Assembly (NCBI RefSeq): GCF_030504645.1
Contig: NZ_JAUKWQ010000012.1
Coordinates: forward strand, 1-64,000
Length of the DNA stretch: 64,000 bases
DNA from: Rhizobium oryzicola
GTDB taxonomy: Bacteria > Pseudomonadota > Alphaproteobacteria > Rhizobiales > Rhizobiaceae
Direction of reading: 5' to 3'
Positions 1-8,624 of this stretch are shown here, in pieces. A model generated the notes under the pieces. The model made no database searches and was not told where the DNA came from. It saw nothing but the letters and a program-made list of their open reading frames with translations. Both the position numbers and the translations under genes were made by a program. The stretch's first letter is position 1. Each line of letters opens with the position of its first letter.

Positions 1-821
<821 letters not shown>

Positions 822-829
822 TCGATTTT

Positions 830-867
830 GTACGGCCGGGGCGGATGTCCCGGCCGTACGAATTTTG
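830..867 (+). terminator. Terminator-like hairpin after tuf
   Basis: A perfect 11-bp stem, GTACGGCCGGG (830-840) with CCCGGCCGTAC (849-859), has an 8-nt loop and begins 8 nt after the tuf stop codon. It is followed by GAATTTTG, a short T-rich tail. It probably ends or attenuates the str operon before rpsJ. Confidence 0.7.
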
Positions 868-1253
868 CGGTTTCCGTTATTAGGAATTCGCAAGGCAGAC
901 TTTAGGAAATTGCAGCTCGCCCCTGGCTTGCTGCTTTCTCTAGACCGGGCAGGGTCAAAAACTTCTGCTTGAGTAGAGGCTGTTAAGTAAAATTCATGAG
1001 GAGCTGCATTTAGCGGCTTGCTTATGACATGAAAATGTAGCAAATGGCGCGCAAGCGCGATTTGCGGCCTGCTTCGGCAGACGAGCAGGCGCCATAAATC
1101 AACATAAGGTGGGCCCTTTGGCCCGAAGAATGGATGGGGATGCCGAAGCGCGGTGTCCCTCTCGCTCTTTGAAACCGGTGGTCCGCCTTAGGAAAAAGAA
1201 CATCCCGTGTCGTGCGTTTGATACGGGAGAACAGACAACAAGGATAACGTCGA
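868..1253 (+). other. Leader region between tuf and rpsJ, no gene seen
   Basis: About 390 bases separate the terminator-like hairpin from rpsJ. The open frames here run against each other and show no ribosome binding site or recognisable protein. The size fits a promoter plus a leader for the S10 operon. A CTTGAG box at 968-973 is a possible -35 element, but no convincing -10 sequence sits at the right distance. The ribosome binding site AAGGA (1240-1244) at the end belongs to rpsJ. Confidence 0.4.
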
Positions 1254-1562
1254 ATGAACGGCCAAAATATCCGCATTCGCCTGAAGGCGTTCGATCACCG
1301 GATCCTCGATGCTTCTACGCGCGAGATCGTGTCGACGGCGAAGCGCACCGGTGCTAGCGTCCGGGGCCCCGTTCCGCTTCCGACTCGCATCGAGAAGTTT
1401 ACGGTTAACCGGTCCCCTCACATCGACAAGAAGAGCCGCGAGCAGTTCGAGATGCGCACGCATAAGCGCCTCCTCGACATCGTTGATCCCACCCCGCAGA
1501 CGGTAGACGCGCTCATGAAGCTCGATCTCGCCGCCGGCGTCGACGTGGAAATCAAGCTCTGA
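1254..1562 (+). CDS. rpsJ: 30S ribosomal protein S10
   Basis: S10 is a small-subunit head protein and also the NusE factor in transcription antitermination with NusB. The 102 residues match the family length (103 in E. coli), with the conserved opening IRIRLKAFDHR and the central PLPTRIEKFTVNRSPHIDKK block. The ATG start is set by AAGGA nine bases upstream. It is the first gene of the S10 operon and follows a long leader. Nothing unusual is visible in the protein. Confidence 0.98.
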   Translation: MNGQNIRIRLKAFDHRILDASTREIVSTAKRTGASVRGPVPLPTRIEKFTVNRSPHIDKKSREQFEMRTHKRLLDIVDPTPQTVDALMKLDLAAGVDVEIKL

Positions 1563-1598
1563 GACCCCGTCTCGGGCTGAGTGAGAAGGATTGAACCT

Positions 1599-2240
1599 AT
1601 GCGTTCAGGTGTAATTGCACAGAAAGTGGGAATGACCCGCGTCTATAACGACGCCGGTGAGCATGTCCCGGTCACGGTTTTGCGCGTTGATAACTGCCAG
1701 GTTGTCGCTCAGCGTACCGTTGAAAAGAACGGCTACACGGCTGTTCAGCTTGGCGCTGGCCAGGCAAAGGTGAAGAACACGACGAAGGCTCTGCGCGGTC
1801 ACTTTGCGGTTTCGCAGGTCGAGCCGAAGCAGAAGTTGGTCGAGTTTCGCGTTTCCGAAGATAATCTGATCGATGTTGGCGCTGCGCTGACGCCGAGCCA
1901 CTTTGCTGCTGGCCAGCTCGTTGACGTAACGGGCACCTCCATCGGTAAGGGTTTTGCCGGTGCCATGAAGCGTCACAACTTCGGCGGTCTGCGTGCTACG
2001 CACGGTGTTTCCGTTTCGCACCGTTCGCACGGTTCGACCGGTAACAACCAGGACCCTGGTAAGGTCTGGAAGGGCAAGCGCATGGCTGGTCACATGGGCC
2101 AGACGCGTATCACCACCCAGAACCTCGAAGTTGTTTCGACCGATGAAGATCGTGGCCTGATCCTGGTCAAGGGTGCCGTTCCCGGCTCCAAGGGCTCCTG
2201 GATCATCGTCCGCGACGCCGTCAAGTCGGCCGCGAAGTAA
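1599..2240 (+). CDS. rplC: 50S ribosomal protein L3
   Basis: L3 is one of the first proteins to bind 23S rRNA and reaches toward the peptidyl transferase centre. The 213-residue protein starts MRSGVIAQKVGMTRVYND. The ATG at 1599 was chosen over an in-frame GTG 18 bases earlier because GAGAAGGA (1583-1590) lies at the right distance before it. The conserved segment with GSTGNNQDPGKVWKGKRM is present in the second half. It follows rpsJ by 36 bases and precedes rplD by 15. Confidence 0.98.
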   Translation: MRSGVIAQKVGMTRVYNDAGEHVPVTVLRVDNCQVVAQRTVEKNGYTAVQLGAGQAKVKNTTKALRGHFAVSQVEPKQKLVEFRVSEDNLIDVGAALTPSHFAAGQLVDVTGTSIGKGFAGAMKRHNFGGLRATHGVSVSHRSHGSTGNNQDPGKVWKGKRMAGHMGQTRITTQNLEVVSTDEDRGLILVKGAVPGSKGSWIIVRDAVKSAAK

Positions 2241-2255
2241 GGGAGCGACACTACA

Positions 2256-2876
2256 ATGGAATTCAACGTCAAGACCCTCGAGGGTAAAGACGCCGGCACG
2301 CTCTCCCTTTCGGAAGAGATTTTCGGCCTTGATCCCCGTCAGGACATCCTGTCCCGCATGGTTCGCTGGCAGCTCGCCAAGAAGCAGCAGGGCACGCACA
2401 AGTCCAAGGGCCGCTCCGAGGTTTCTCGCACCGGCACCAAGATGTACAAGCAGAAGGGTACGGGCCGCGCTCGTCACCATTCGGCTCGCGCTCCGCAGTT
2501 CCGCGGCGGTGGTCGTGCACACGGCCCGGTCGTTCGCAGCCACGAGCATGACCTTCCGAAGAAGGTTCGCGCGCTCGCTCTGCGTCACGCTCTCTCTGCC
2601 AAGGTAAAGGCCGAAGAACTGATCATCATCGATCAGCTGGTTGCTGCCGAAGCAAAGACCAAGATCCTTGCCGGTACCTTCGAAACGCTTGGCCTGACCA
2701 ATGCGCTTCTGATCGGCGGTTCTGAAATCGACGCCAACTTCAAGCTGGCTGCCCAGAACATCCCGAACGTCGACGTTCTGCCGGTTCAGGGCATCAATGT
2801 TTACGACATCCTGCGTCGCGGTAAGCTCGTGCTCTCCAAGGCTGCAGTTGAAGCTCTGGAGGAGCGGTTCAAATGA
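2256..2876 (+). CDS. rplD: 50S ribosomal protein L4
   Basis: L4 lines the exit tunnel of the large subunit; in E. coli it also represses the S10 operon, but whether that holds here cannot be read from the sequence. The 206 residues include the extended basic loop with GTKMYKQKGTGRARHHS and the RGGGRAHGP segment near residues 65-90. AGGGAG precedes the start. The stop codon overlaps the rplW start (ATGA), which indicates coupled translation. Confidence 0.98.
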   Translation: MEFNVKTLEGKDAGTLSLSEEIFGLDPRQDILSRMVRWQLAKKQQGTHKSKGRSEVSRTGTKMYKQKGTGRARHHSARAPQFRGGGRAHGPVVRSHEHDLPKKVRALALRHALSAKVKAEELIIIDQLVAAEAKTKILAGTFETLGLTNALLIGGSEIDANFKLAAQNIPNVDVLPVQGINVYDILRRGKLVLSKAAVEALEERFK

Positions 2877-3166
2877 CGGATCTTCGCCACTACGATGTGA
2901 TCGTGTCTCCGGCGATCACCGAAAAGTCGACCCTGTTGTCTGAGCACAACCAGGTCGTCTTCAACGTCGCCAAGGACGCTTCCAAGCCTGAAATCAAGGC
3001 TGCCGTTGAAGCTCTGTTCGGCGTCAAGGTCACGGCCGTCAATACGCTCGTCCGCCTGGGCAAGACCAAGCGGTTCCGTGGCTTCATCGGTAAGCAGAAG
3101 GACGTCAAGAAGGCGATCGTGACGCTTGCCGAAGGTCAGTCCATCGATGTCTCGACGGGCGTCTGA
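2873..3166 (+). CDS. rplW: 50S ribosomal protein L23
   Basis: L23 sits at the tunnel exit and is the docking site for trigger factor and the signal recognition particle. The 97-residue protein carries the typical PAITEKSTLL opening and the KTKRFRGFIGKQKDVKKAIV segment. Its ATG overlaps the rplD stop codon by four bases, so its translation is probably coupled to L4. It is followed by rplB after 17 bases. Confidence 0.98.
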   Translation: MTDLRHYDVIVSPAITEKSTLLSEHNQVVFNVAKDASKPEIKAAVEALFGVKVTAVNTLVRLGKTKRFRGFIGKQKDVKKAIVTLAEGQSIDVSTGV

Positions 3167-3183
3167 GGTAGGGAACAAGAACA

Positions 3184-4020
3184 ATGGCACTTAAGAGCTT
3201 TAACCCGACGACTCCGAGCCAGCGCCAGCTGGTCATCGTAGACCGTTCCGGTCTCTACAAGGGCAAGCCCGTCAAGTCTTTGACGGAAGGCCTTTCCAAG
3301 AGCGGTGGTCGTAACAACCTCGGTCGCATTACGGCCCGCTTCATCGGTGGTGGTCACAAGCGTACCTACCGTCTCGTCGACTTCAAGCGTCGCAAGTTCG
3401 ACGTTGAAGGCACGGTCGAGCGTCTGGAATACGACCCGAACCGTACGGCATTCATCGCGCTCGTCACCTACACGGATGGCGAACAGGCTTACATCCTGGC
3501 TCCGCAGCGTCTCGCTGCTGGTGACAAGGTGATTGCGTCCGACAAGGCTGTCGACGTGAAGCCCGGCAACACGATGCCGCTGCAGTACATCCCGGTTGGC
3601 TCGATCGTCTACAACGTAGAAATGAAGCCGGGCAAGGGCGGTCAGATTGCTCGCTCCGCCGGTACCTACGCGCAGCTGGTCGGCCGCGATGCAGGCATGG
3701 CAATCCTTCGTCTGAACTCCGGCGAACAGCGCCTGGTGCATGGCTCCTGCCTTGCTTCCGTCGGTGCAGTTTCGAACCCGGACCACGGCAACATCAACGA
3801 CGGTAAGGCTGGTCGTACGCGTTGGCGCGGTAAGACCCCGCATAACCGCGGTGTTGTCATGAACCCGGTCGATCACCCGCACGGTGGTGGTGAAGGTCGT
3901 ACCTCGGGTGGTCGTCACCCGGTTTCCCCGTGGGGCAAGCCGACCAAGGGCAAGCGCACTCGCTCTAACAAGGCGACTGACAAGTTCATCATGCGCTCGC
4001 GCCACCTGAAGAAGAAGTAA
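3184..4020 (+). CDS. rplB: 50S ribosomal protein L2
   Basis: L2 helps subunit association and supports the peptidyl transferase centre. The 278-residue length is normal for alphaproteobacteria. It opens with MALKSFNPTTPSQRQL and contains NNLGRITARFIGGGHKR. The C-terminal VDHPHGGGEGRTSGGRHPVSPWG region includes the histidine that is conserved in all bacterial L2. It ends in the basic tail RSRHLKKK. The gene lies in the S10 operon between rplW and rpsS. Confidence 0.98.
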   Translation: MALKSFNPTTPSQRQLVIVDRSGLYKGKPVKSLTEGLSKSGGRNNLGRITARFIGGGHKRTYRLVDFKRRKFDVEGTVERLEYDPNRTAFIALVTYTDGEQAYILAPQRLAAGDKVIASDKAVDVKPGNTMPLQYIPVGSIVYNVEMKPGKGGQIARSAGTYAQLVGRDAGMAILRLNSGEQRLVHGSCLASVGAVSNPDHGNINDGKAGRTRWRGKTPHNRGVVMNPVDHPHGGGEGRTSGGRHPVSPWGKPTKGKRTRSNKATDKFIMRSRHLKKK

Positions 4021-4035
4021 GAGAGGTAGTCAGAA

Positions 4036-4314
4036 ATGGCTCGTTCAGTATGGAAAGGCCCGTTCGTTGACGGCTATCTTCTCAAGAAGGCTGAGAAGGT
4101 TCGCGAGGGCGGTCGTAGCGAAGTGATCAAGATCTGGAGCCGTCGCTCCACGATCCTGCCGCAGTTCGTAGGTCTCACCTTTGGCGTCTACAACGGCTCC
4201 AAGCATGTTCCGGTCAGCGTCAACGAAGACATGGTCGGCCACAAGTTCGGTGAATTCTCTCCGACCCGGACCTACTACGGTCACGGCGCGGACAAGAAGG
4301 CAAAGAGGAAGTAA
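4036..4314 (+). CDS. rpsS: 30S ribosomal protein S19
   Basis: S19 is a head protein of the small subunit that contacts S13 and the A-site tRNA region. The 92 residues start MARSVWKGPFVDGYLLKKAE and end with the FSPTRTYYGHGADKKAKRK tail, as usual for the family. AGAGAGGTAG before the ATG acts as ribosome binding site. Only two bases separate its stop from rplV, which points to coupled translation. Confidence 0.98.
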   Translation: MARSVWKGPFVDGYLLKKAEKVREGGRSEVIKIWSRRSTILPQFVGLTFGVYNGSKHVPVSVNEDMVGHKFGEFSPTRTYYGHGADKKAKRK

Positions 4315-4316
4315 TC

Positions 4317-4706
4317 ATGGCGAAGGCAAAGACCGAACGCCGGCTGAAGGACAATGAAGCGCAGGCAGTTGCCCGTTCGCTTCGCGTCAGCCCGCAGAAG
4401 CTCAACCTTGTTGCCGCCCTGATCCGTGGCAAGAAGGTCGACCGCGCGCTCGCAGAGCTCGAATTCTCTCGCAAGCGTATCGCAGGCCAGGTGAGAAAGA
4501 CTCTCGAGTCCGCTATCGCCAACGCTGAAAACAACCATGACCTGGACGTCGACGCGCTCGTCGTCTCCGAAGCCTATGTTGGCAAGTCCATGGTGATGAA
4601 GCGCTTCCACGCCCGTGGCCGTGGCCGTGCATCCCGCATCGAAAAGCCGTTCGCGCACCTCACGATCGTTGTTCGTGAAGTCGAGGAAAAAGGGGAGGCC
4701 GCATAA
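4317..4706 (+). CDS. rplV: 50S ribosomal protein L22
   Basis: L22 lines the nascent peptide tunnel together with L4; its beta-hairpin is a known site of macrolide resistance changes. The 129-residue protein has the family landmarks RSLRVSPQKLNLVAALIRGKK and the hairpin with MKRFHARGRGRASRIEKP. The N-terminus is slightly longer than in E. coli (110 residues), as is usual in rhizobia. The stop shares one base with the rpsC start (TAATG). Confidence 0.98.
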   Translation: MAKAKTERRLKDNEAQAVARSLRVSPQKLNLVAALIRGKKVDRALAELEFSRKRIAGQVRKTLESAIANAENNHDLDVDALVVSEAYVGKSMVMKRFHARGRGRASRIEKPFAHLTIVVREVEEKGEAA

Positions 4707-5440
4707 TGGGTCAGAAAATCAATCCAATCGGTTTCCGCCTCGGCATCAACCGTACGTGGGACAGCCGCTGGTTCGCAGACAATGCAGAATACGGCCAGCT
4801 GCTGCACGAAGACCTGAAGATCCGCGCTTACCTGATGTCCGAGCTGAAGCAGGCCGGCATCGCCAAGGTGGTGATCGAGCGTCCGCACAAGAAGTGCCGC
4901 GTCACGATCCACTCCGCTCGCCCGGGTCTCATCATCGGCAAGAAGGGCGCCGACATCGAAAAGCTGCGCAAGAAGCTTTCCGACATGACGTCCTCCGAGA
5001 CGCACCTCAACATCGTTGAAGTGCGCAAGCCGGAAGTTGATGCGACGCTGGTTGCCCAGTCGATCGCTCAGCAGCTCGAGCGTCGCGTTGCTTTCCGTCG
5101 TGCCATGAAGCGTGCCGTTCAGTCGGCTATGCGTCTTGGCGCCGAAGGCATCAAGATCACCTGCGCCGGCCGTCTCGGTGGTGCAGAAATCGCCCGTACC
5201 GAATGGTACCGCGAAGGCCGCGTTCCGCTTCACACGCTCCGTGCCGACATCGACTACGGTACGGCTGAAGCTGAAACCGCTTTCGGTATCTGCGGTATCA
5301 AGGTCTGGATCTTCAAGGGCGAAATCCTTGAGCATGATCCGATGGCGTCCGAGCGTCGTGCCCTCGAGGGCGATGCCCAGGGTCCGGCGAGCCGTGACCG
5401 CGACCGCGGTGACCGCGATCGTCGTCGCGAAAACGCTTGA
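4706..5440 (+). CDS. rpsC: 30S ribosomal protein S3
   Basis: S3 forms part of the mRNA entry site and has helicase activity together with S4 and S5. The 244-residue protein opens MGQKINPIGFRLGINRTWDS, and its KH domain carries the motif GLIIGKKGADIEKLRK. The last 15 or so residues are a low-complexity Arg/Asp-rich tail (RDRDRGDRDRRRENA), longer than in E. coli S3 (233 residues) but common in rhizobia. It overlaps rplV by one base; rplP follows after 37 bases. Confidence 0.98.
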   Translation: MGQKINPIGFRLGINRTWDSRWFADNAEYGQLLHEDLKIRAYLMSELKQAGIAKVVIERPHKKCRVTIHSARPGLIIGKKGADIEKLRKKLSDMTSSETHLNIVEVRKPEVDATLVAQSIAQQLERRVAFRRAMKRAVQSAMRLGAEGIKITCAGRLGGAEIARTEWYREGRVPLHTLRADIDYGTAEAETAFGICGIKVWIFKGEILEHDPMASERRALEGDAQGPASRDRDRGDRDRRRENA

Positions 5441-5477
5441 TTAGCGCTGGCGAAAGATAAGTTCGGAGAACAAGAAA

Positions 5478-5891
5478 ATGTTGCAGCCAAAGCGTACCAA
5501 GTACCGCAAGCAGTTCAAGGGCCGCATCAAGGGCGTTGCCAAGGGTGGCTTCGACCTGGCGTTCGGTGAATTCGGCCTCAAGGCTCTCGAGCCCAACCGC
5601 GTCAATGCACGTGAGATCGAAGCGGCTCGCCGCGCGATCACTCGTTACATGAAGCGCGCCGGCCGCGTCTGGATCCGCGTATTCCCTGACGTTCCGGTCA
5701 CGGCAAAGCCGACCGAAGTTCGTATGGGTAAGGGTAAGGGTTCGGTCGAATACTGGGCATGCAAGGTCAAGCCCGGCCGTATGATGTTCGAAATCGACGG
5801 TGTGTCCGAGGAAACGGCTCGCGAGGCGCTTCGCCTCGGTTCCGCCAAGCTCTCCGTCAAGACGCGCTTCGTTCAGCGCATCGCAGAGTAA
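5478..5891 (+). CDS. rplP: 50S ribosomal protein L16
   Basis: L16 binds near the A-site tRNA and completes the late assembly of the large subunit. The 137 residues start MLQPKRTKYRKQFKGR and contain the conserved KPTEVRMGKGKGSVEYW loop, whose neighbouring arginine is a hydroxylation site in some bacteria. The GGAG at 5464-5467 precedes the start. The gene order rpsC-rplP-rpmC-rpsQ is the standard end of the S10 operon. Confidence 0.98.
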   Translation: MLQPKRTKYRKQFKGRIKGVAKGGFDLAFGEFGLKALEPNRVNAREIEAARRAITRYMKRAGRVWIRVFPDVPVTAKPTEVRMGKGKGSVEYWACKVKPGRMMFEIDGVSEETAREALRLGSAKLSVKTRFVQRIAE

Positions 5892-5904
5892 GGGGTAAGG
5901 CACA

Positions 5905-6105
5905 ATGAAAGCCGAAGACGTACGCGGCCTCACGGCCGACCAGCTCAAGGACAAGCTTGCGGAGCTCAAGAAGGAGCAGTTCAACCTGCGCTTCCAGAAG
6001 GCCACCGGTCAGCTTGAGAAGTCCTCTCGCATCACCGAGGTTCGCAAGGACATCGCTCGCGTGAAAACCATTGCCCGCCAGAAGGCGGCAGAAGCAAAGG
6101 CCTAA
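5905..6105 (+). CDS. rpmC: 50S ribosomal protein L29
   Basis: L29 is a small two-helix protein near the tunnel exit, next to L23. The 66-residue sequence MKAEDVRGLTADQLKDKL... with LKKEQFNLRFQKATGQLE matches the family. AGGGGTAAGG lies upstream of the ATG. It is 13 bases after rplP and 12 before rpsQ. Confidence 0.98.
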   Translation: MKAEDVRGLTADQLKDKLAELKKEQFNLRFQKATGQLEKSSRITEVRKDIARVKTIARQKAAEAKA

Positions 6106-6117
6106 GGGAAGAACAAT

Positions 6118-6354
6118 ATGCCGAAGCGCATTCTGCAGGGCGTCGTGGTCAGCGACAAGAACGACAAGACGGTAGTTGTCCGGGTTGAGCGCCGATTCGC
6201 TCACCCGCTGCTTCAGAAGACCGTTCGTCGTTCCAAGAAGTACAAGGCCCACGACGAAAACAATCAGTACAAGACCGGTGATGTCGTTTCCATTCAGGAA
6301 TGCGCACCGATCTCGAAGGATAAGTGCTGGACGGTGATTGCCGCCCACGCTTAA
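6118..6354 (+). CDS. rpsQ: 30S ribosomal protein S17
   Basis: S17 is an early-binding 16S rRNA protein with an OB fold. The 78 residues start MPKRILQGVVVSDKNDKTVV and include the KKYKAHDENNQYKTGDVV segment typical of the family. It is the last gene of the S10 segment. A 235-base gap with two hairpins separates it from rplN, unlike the tight spacing of the preceding genes. Confidence 0.98.
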   Translation: MPKRILQGVVVSDKNDKTVVVRVERRFAHPLLQKTVRRSKKYKAHDENNQYKTGDVVSIQECAPISKDKCWTVIAAHA

Positions 6355-6366
6355 TTTGCAGAGATT

Positions 6367-6392
6367 TGCGGCGGGGGCTTGCTTCCGCCGCA
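6367..6392 (+). other. Hairpin just after rpsQ
   Basis: TGCGGCGG (6367-6374) pairs with CCGCCGCA (6385-6392) around a 10-base loop, 12 bases after the rpsQ stop. No T run follows, so it is more likely a 3'-end stabiliser or part of an attenuator than a terminator on its own. Confidence 0.45.
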
Positions 6393-6422
6393 GAATTCTG
6401 TATGAAGCAGCGCATTGGCGCA

Positions 6423-6450
6423 GAACGCTCGGTCAAGCGGGCGTTCTTTT
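6423..6450 (+). terminator. Intrinsic terminator between rpsQ and rplN
   Basis: GAACGCTCG (6423-6431) pairs with CGGGCGTTC (6438-6446) over nine bases with one G-U pair around a GTCAAG loop, and is followed directly by TTTT (6447-6450). This is a standard intrinsic terminator shape inside the ribosomal protein cluster, between the S10 and spc segments. Confidence 0.65.
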
Positions 6451-6589
6451 GCTTTGAAGCGCAGGGCAGGTCCGAGCTCGGAAACCACCTTGGCAAGACC
6501 CATCCCGCGCGAAAAATCAATATGTCCATGAGCCGGAAGAGGGGGCTTTGCGCCCAACCGTTCCGGTCATTACAAGAAGGCGACCTGAC

Positions 6590-6958
6590 ATGATTCAGAT
6601 GCAAACAAACCTCGACGTTGCCGATAATTCCGGCGCGCGTCGTGTCATGTGCATCAAGGTGCTGGGCGGCTCCAAGCGGAAGTATGCTTCGGTCGGCGAC
6701 GTTATCGTCGTTTCGATCAAGGAAGCGATCCCGCGCGGCCGCGTCAAGAAGGGCGATGTGATGAAGGCTGTCGTCGTTCGCACCGCCAAGGACATCCGCC
6801 GCCCGGATGGTAGCGTCATCCGCTTCGATAACAACGCAGCGGTCCTCATCGACAATAAGAAAGAGCCGATCGGCACCCGTATCTTCGGACCGGTTCCGCG
6901 CGAACTTCGCGCCAAGAACCACATGAAGATCATCTCGCTGGCTCCGGAAGTACTCTAA
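6590..6958 (+). CDS. rplN: 50S ribosomal protein L14
   Basis: L14 lies at the subunit interface and contacts 16S rRNA helix 14. The 122-residue protein starts MIQMQTNLDVADNSGARRVM, the universal L14 opening. The ATG at 6590 was chosen over an in-frame upstream start because AGAAGG (6575-6580) sits before it and the length then equals the family standard. It opens the spc segment after the terminator-bearing gap. Confidence 0.98.
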   Translation: MIQMQTNLDVADNSGARRVMCIKVLGGSKRKYASVGDVIVVSIKEAIPRGRVKKGDVMKAVVVRTAKDIRRPDGSVIRFDNNAAVLIDNKKEPIGTRIFGPVPRELRAKNHMKIISLAPEVL

Positions 6959-6974
6959 GGGAGCGGATAGAGCC

Positions 6975-7283
6975 ATGCAGAAGATTAAAAAGGGCGATAA
7001 CGTCATCGTTCTCACCGGCAAGGACAAGGGCCGTACCGGTGAGGTAGTTCAGGTGCTGCCGAAGGAGGATCGTGCGGTCGTCCGTGGTATCAACGTCGTA
7101 AAGCGCCACCAGCGCCAGACGCAGACCCAGGAAGCGGGCATCATCAACAAGGAAGCTTCGATCCACCTGTCGAACATCGCAATCGTTGCGAAGGACGGCA
7201 AGCCGACTCGCGTTGGTTTCTCCGTGGTGGATGGCAAGAAGGTCCGTGTAGCCAAGCGTACGGGAGATGTGATCGATGGCTGA
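6975..7283 (+). CDS. rplX: 50S ribosomal protein L24
   Basis: L24 starts large-subunit assembly at the 5' end of 23S rRNA and has a KOW motif. The 102 residues begin MQKIKKGDNVIVLTGKDKGR, which contains the KOW signature, and include GINVVKRHQRQTQTQEAGI. The end overlaps the rplE start by eight bases, so the two are probably translated in a coupled way. Confidence 0.98.
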   Translation: MQKIKKGDNVIVLTGKDKGRTGEVVQVLPKEDRAVVRGINVVKRHQRQTQTQEAGIINKEASIHLSNIAIVAKDGKPTRVGFSVVDGKKVRVAKRTGDVIDG

Positions 7284-7833
7284 GGCAAAGTACGAGCCGC
7301 GTCTCAAGAAGGAATATGTTTCGCGCATCCGCAAGGCTCTGCAGGAACAGTACTCCTACGCCAATGAGATGCAGATTCCGAAGATCGAAAAGATCGTCAT
7401 CAACATGGGCGTTGGTGAAGCGACTTCCGATTCGAAGAAGCCTTCCGTAGCAGCTGCTGACCTGGCAGCAATCGCTGGCCAGAAGCCGGTGATCACCCGC
7501 GCTCGCAACTCCATCGCTGGCTTCAAGGTCCGCGAAGGTATGCCGATCGGCGCCAAGGTGACCCTGCGCGGCGCTCGCATGTATGAATTCCTGGACCGTC
7601 TGGTCAACATCGCGCTGCCGCGCGTTCGCGACTTCCGCGGCCTGAATCCGAAGAGCTTTGACGGCCGTGGCAACTTCGCCATGGGCATCAAGGAGCACAT
7701 CGTGTTCCCTGAGATCAACTACGACAAGGTTGATCAGATGTGGGGCATGGACATCATCGTTTGCACGACGGCAACCACGGACGACGAGGCCCGGACTCTC
7801 CTGAAAGAGTTCAGCTTCCCGTTCCGTACGTAA
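7276..7833 (+). CDS. rplE: 50S ribosomal protein L5
   Basis: L5 binds 5S rRNA in the central protuberance and touches the P-site tRNA. The 185-residue protein has the family blocks MQIPKIEKIVINMGVGEA, GQKPVITRARNSIAGFKVREG and GLNPKSFDGRGNFAMGIKEH. The length is close to E. coli L5 (179). It overlaps rplX by eight bases and is followed by rpsN after 32. Confidence 0.98.
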   Translation: MAEAKYEPRLKKEYVSRIRKALQEQYSYANEMQIPKIEKIVINMGVGEATSDSKKPSVAAADLAAIAGQKPVITRARNSIAGFKVREGMPIGAKVTLRGARMYEFLDRLVNIALPRVRDFRGLNPKSFDGRGNFAMGIKEHIVFPEINYDKVDQMWGMDIIVCTTATTDDEARTLLKEFSFPFRT

Positions 7834-7865
7834 CCGTAACGACGAGCGTAGAAAAGGAACTCGAT

Positions 7866-8171
7866 ATGGCGAAGACAAGCGCAATCGAAAAGAACAAGCG
7901 CCGCCGCAAGACGGTCGCCAACCAGGCAGCGAAGCGCGCTGCTCTGAAGGCGATCATCATGAACCAGGAAATGCCGATCGAAGATCGCTTCAAGGCTACC
8001 TTGAAGCTCGCTTCGCTGCCGCGTGATGGTTCCAAGACCCGCATCCGCAATCGTTGTGAAGTCACCGGTCGTCCGCGTGCCTTCTACCGGAAGCTCAAGA
8101 TGTCCCGTATCGCTCTTCGCGAACTGGGCAACCTGGGCAAGGTTCCCGGTATCGTAAAGTCCAGCTGGTAA
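7866..8171 (+). CDS. rpsN: 30S ribosomal protein S14
   Basis: S14 is a head protein of the small subunit. The ATG at 7866 (MAKTSAIEKNKRRRK) gives the normal 101 residues; a longer upstream frame is only read-through of the L5 region. AAAAGGAACTC precedes it. This is the long, zinc-free form: the segment RIRNRCEVTGRPRAFYRKLKMSR has one cysteine and lacks the CxxC...CxxC pattern of the zinc form. Confidence 0.98.
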   Translation: MAKTSAIEKNKRRRKTVANQAAKRAALKAIIMNQEMPIEDRFKATLKLASLPRDGSKTRIRNRCEVTGRPRAFYRKLKMSRIALRELGNLGKVPGIVKSSW

Positions 8172-8183
8172 GGAGACGGTTCA

Positions 8184-8582
8184 ATGACCATGACTGATCC
8201 TCTGGGCGATATGCTCACCCGCATCCGTAACGGTGCAGCCCGCCGCAAGTCGTCGGTAACGACGCCTGCTTCCAAGCTGCGTGCACGCGTCCTCGACGTT
8301 CTGCAGGCTGAAGGCTACATCCGCGGTTACACGCAGGTCGACTACGGCAACGGCAAGTCCGAGTTCGAAATCGAACTGAAGTATTATGAAGGCGCTTCGG
8401 TCATCCGCGAGATCGGCCGCGTGTCCAAGCCGGGCCGCCGAGTTTATGTCTCGGTAAAGTCCATTCCGCAGGTCGCGAACGGCCTCGGCATTACCATCCT
8501 TTCGACCCCGAAGGGTGTGATGGCCGATCATCAGGCTCGCGAACAGAACGTTGGTGGCGAGGTTCTCTGCTCGGTCTTCTAA
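8184..8582 (+). CDS. rpsH: 30S ribosomal protein S8
   Basis: S8 binds the central domain of 16S rRNA and, in E. coli, represses the spc operon. The sequence begins MTMTDPLGDMLTRIRNG and ends GLGITILSTPKGVMADHQAREQNVGGEVLCSVF, the usual conserved C-terminus. A second ATG six bases on is possible, but AAGGAGA (8170-8176) fits the first better. The length is 132 residues. Confidence 0.98.
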   Translation: MTMTDPLGDMLTRIRNGAARRKSSVTTPASKLRARVLDVLQAEGYIRGYTQVDYGNGKSEFEIELKYYEGASVIREIGRVSKPGRRVYVSVKSIPQVANGLGITILSTPKGVMADHQAREQNVGGEVLCSVF

Positions 8583-8624
8583 GATCGGTCAGATCCCTCC
8601 TTAACGAACAGACAGGATTGAAAC

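Noticed and set aside
1605..2588. A 327-residue - strand frame opposite rplC and rplD
   Set aside because: It is a codon-bias shadow of ribosomal protein genes, like the other long antisense frames in 1-16000.
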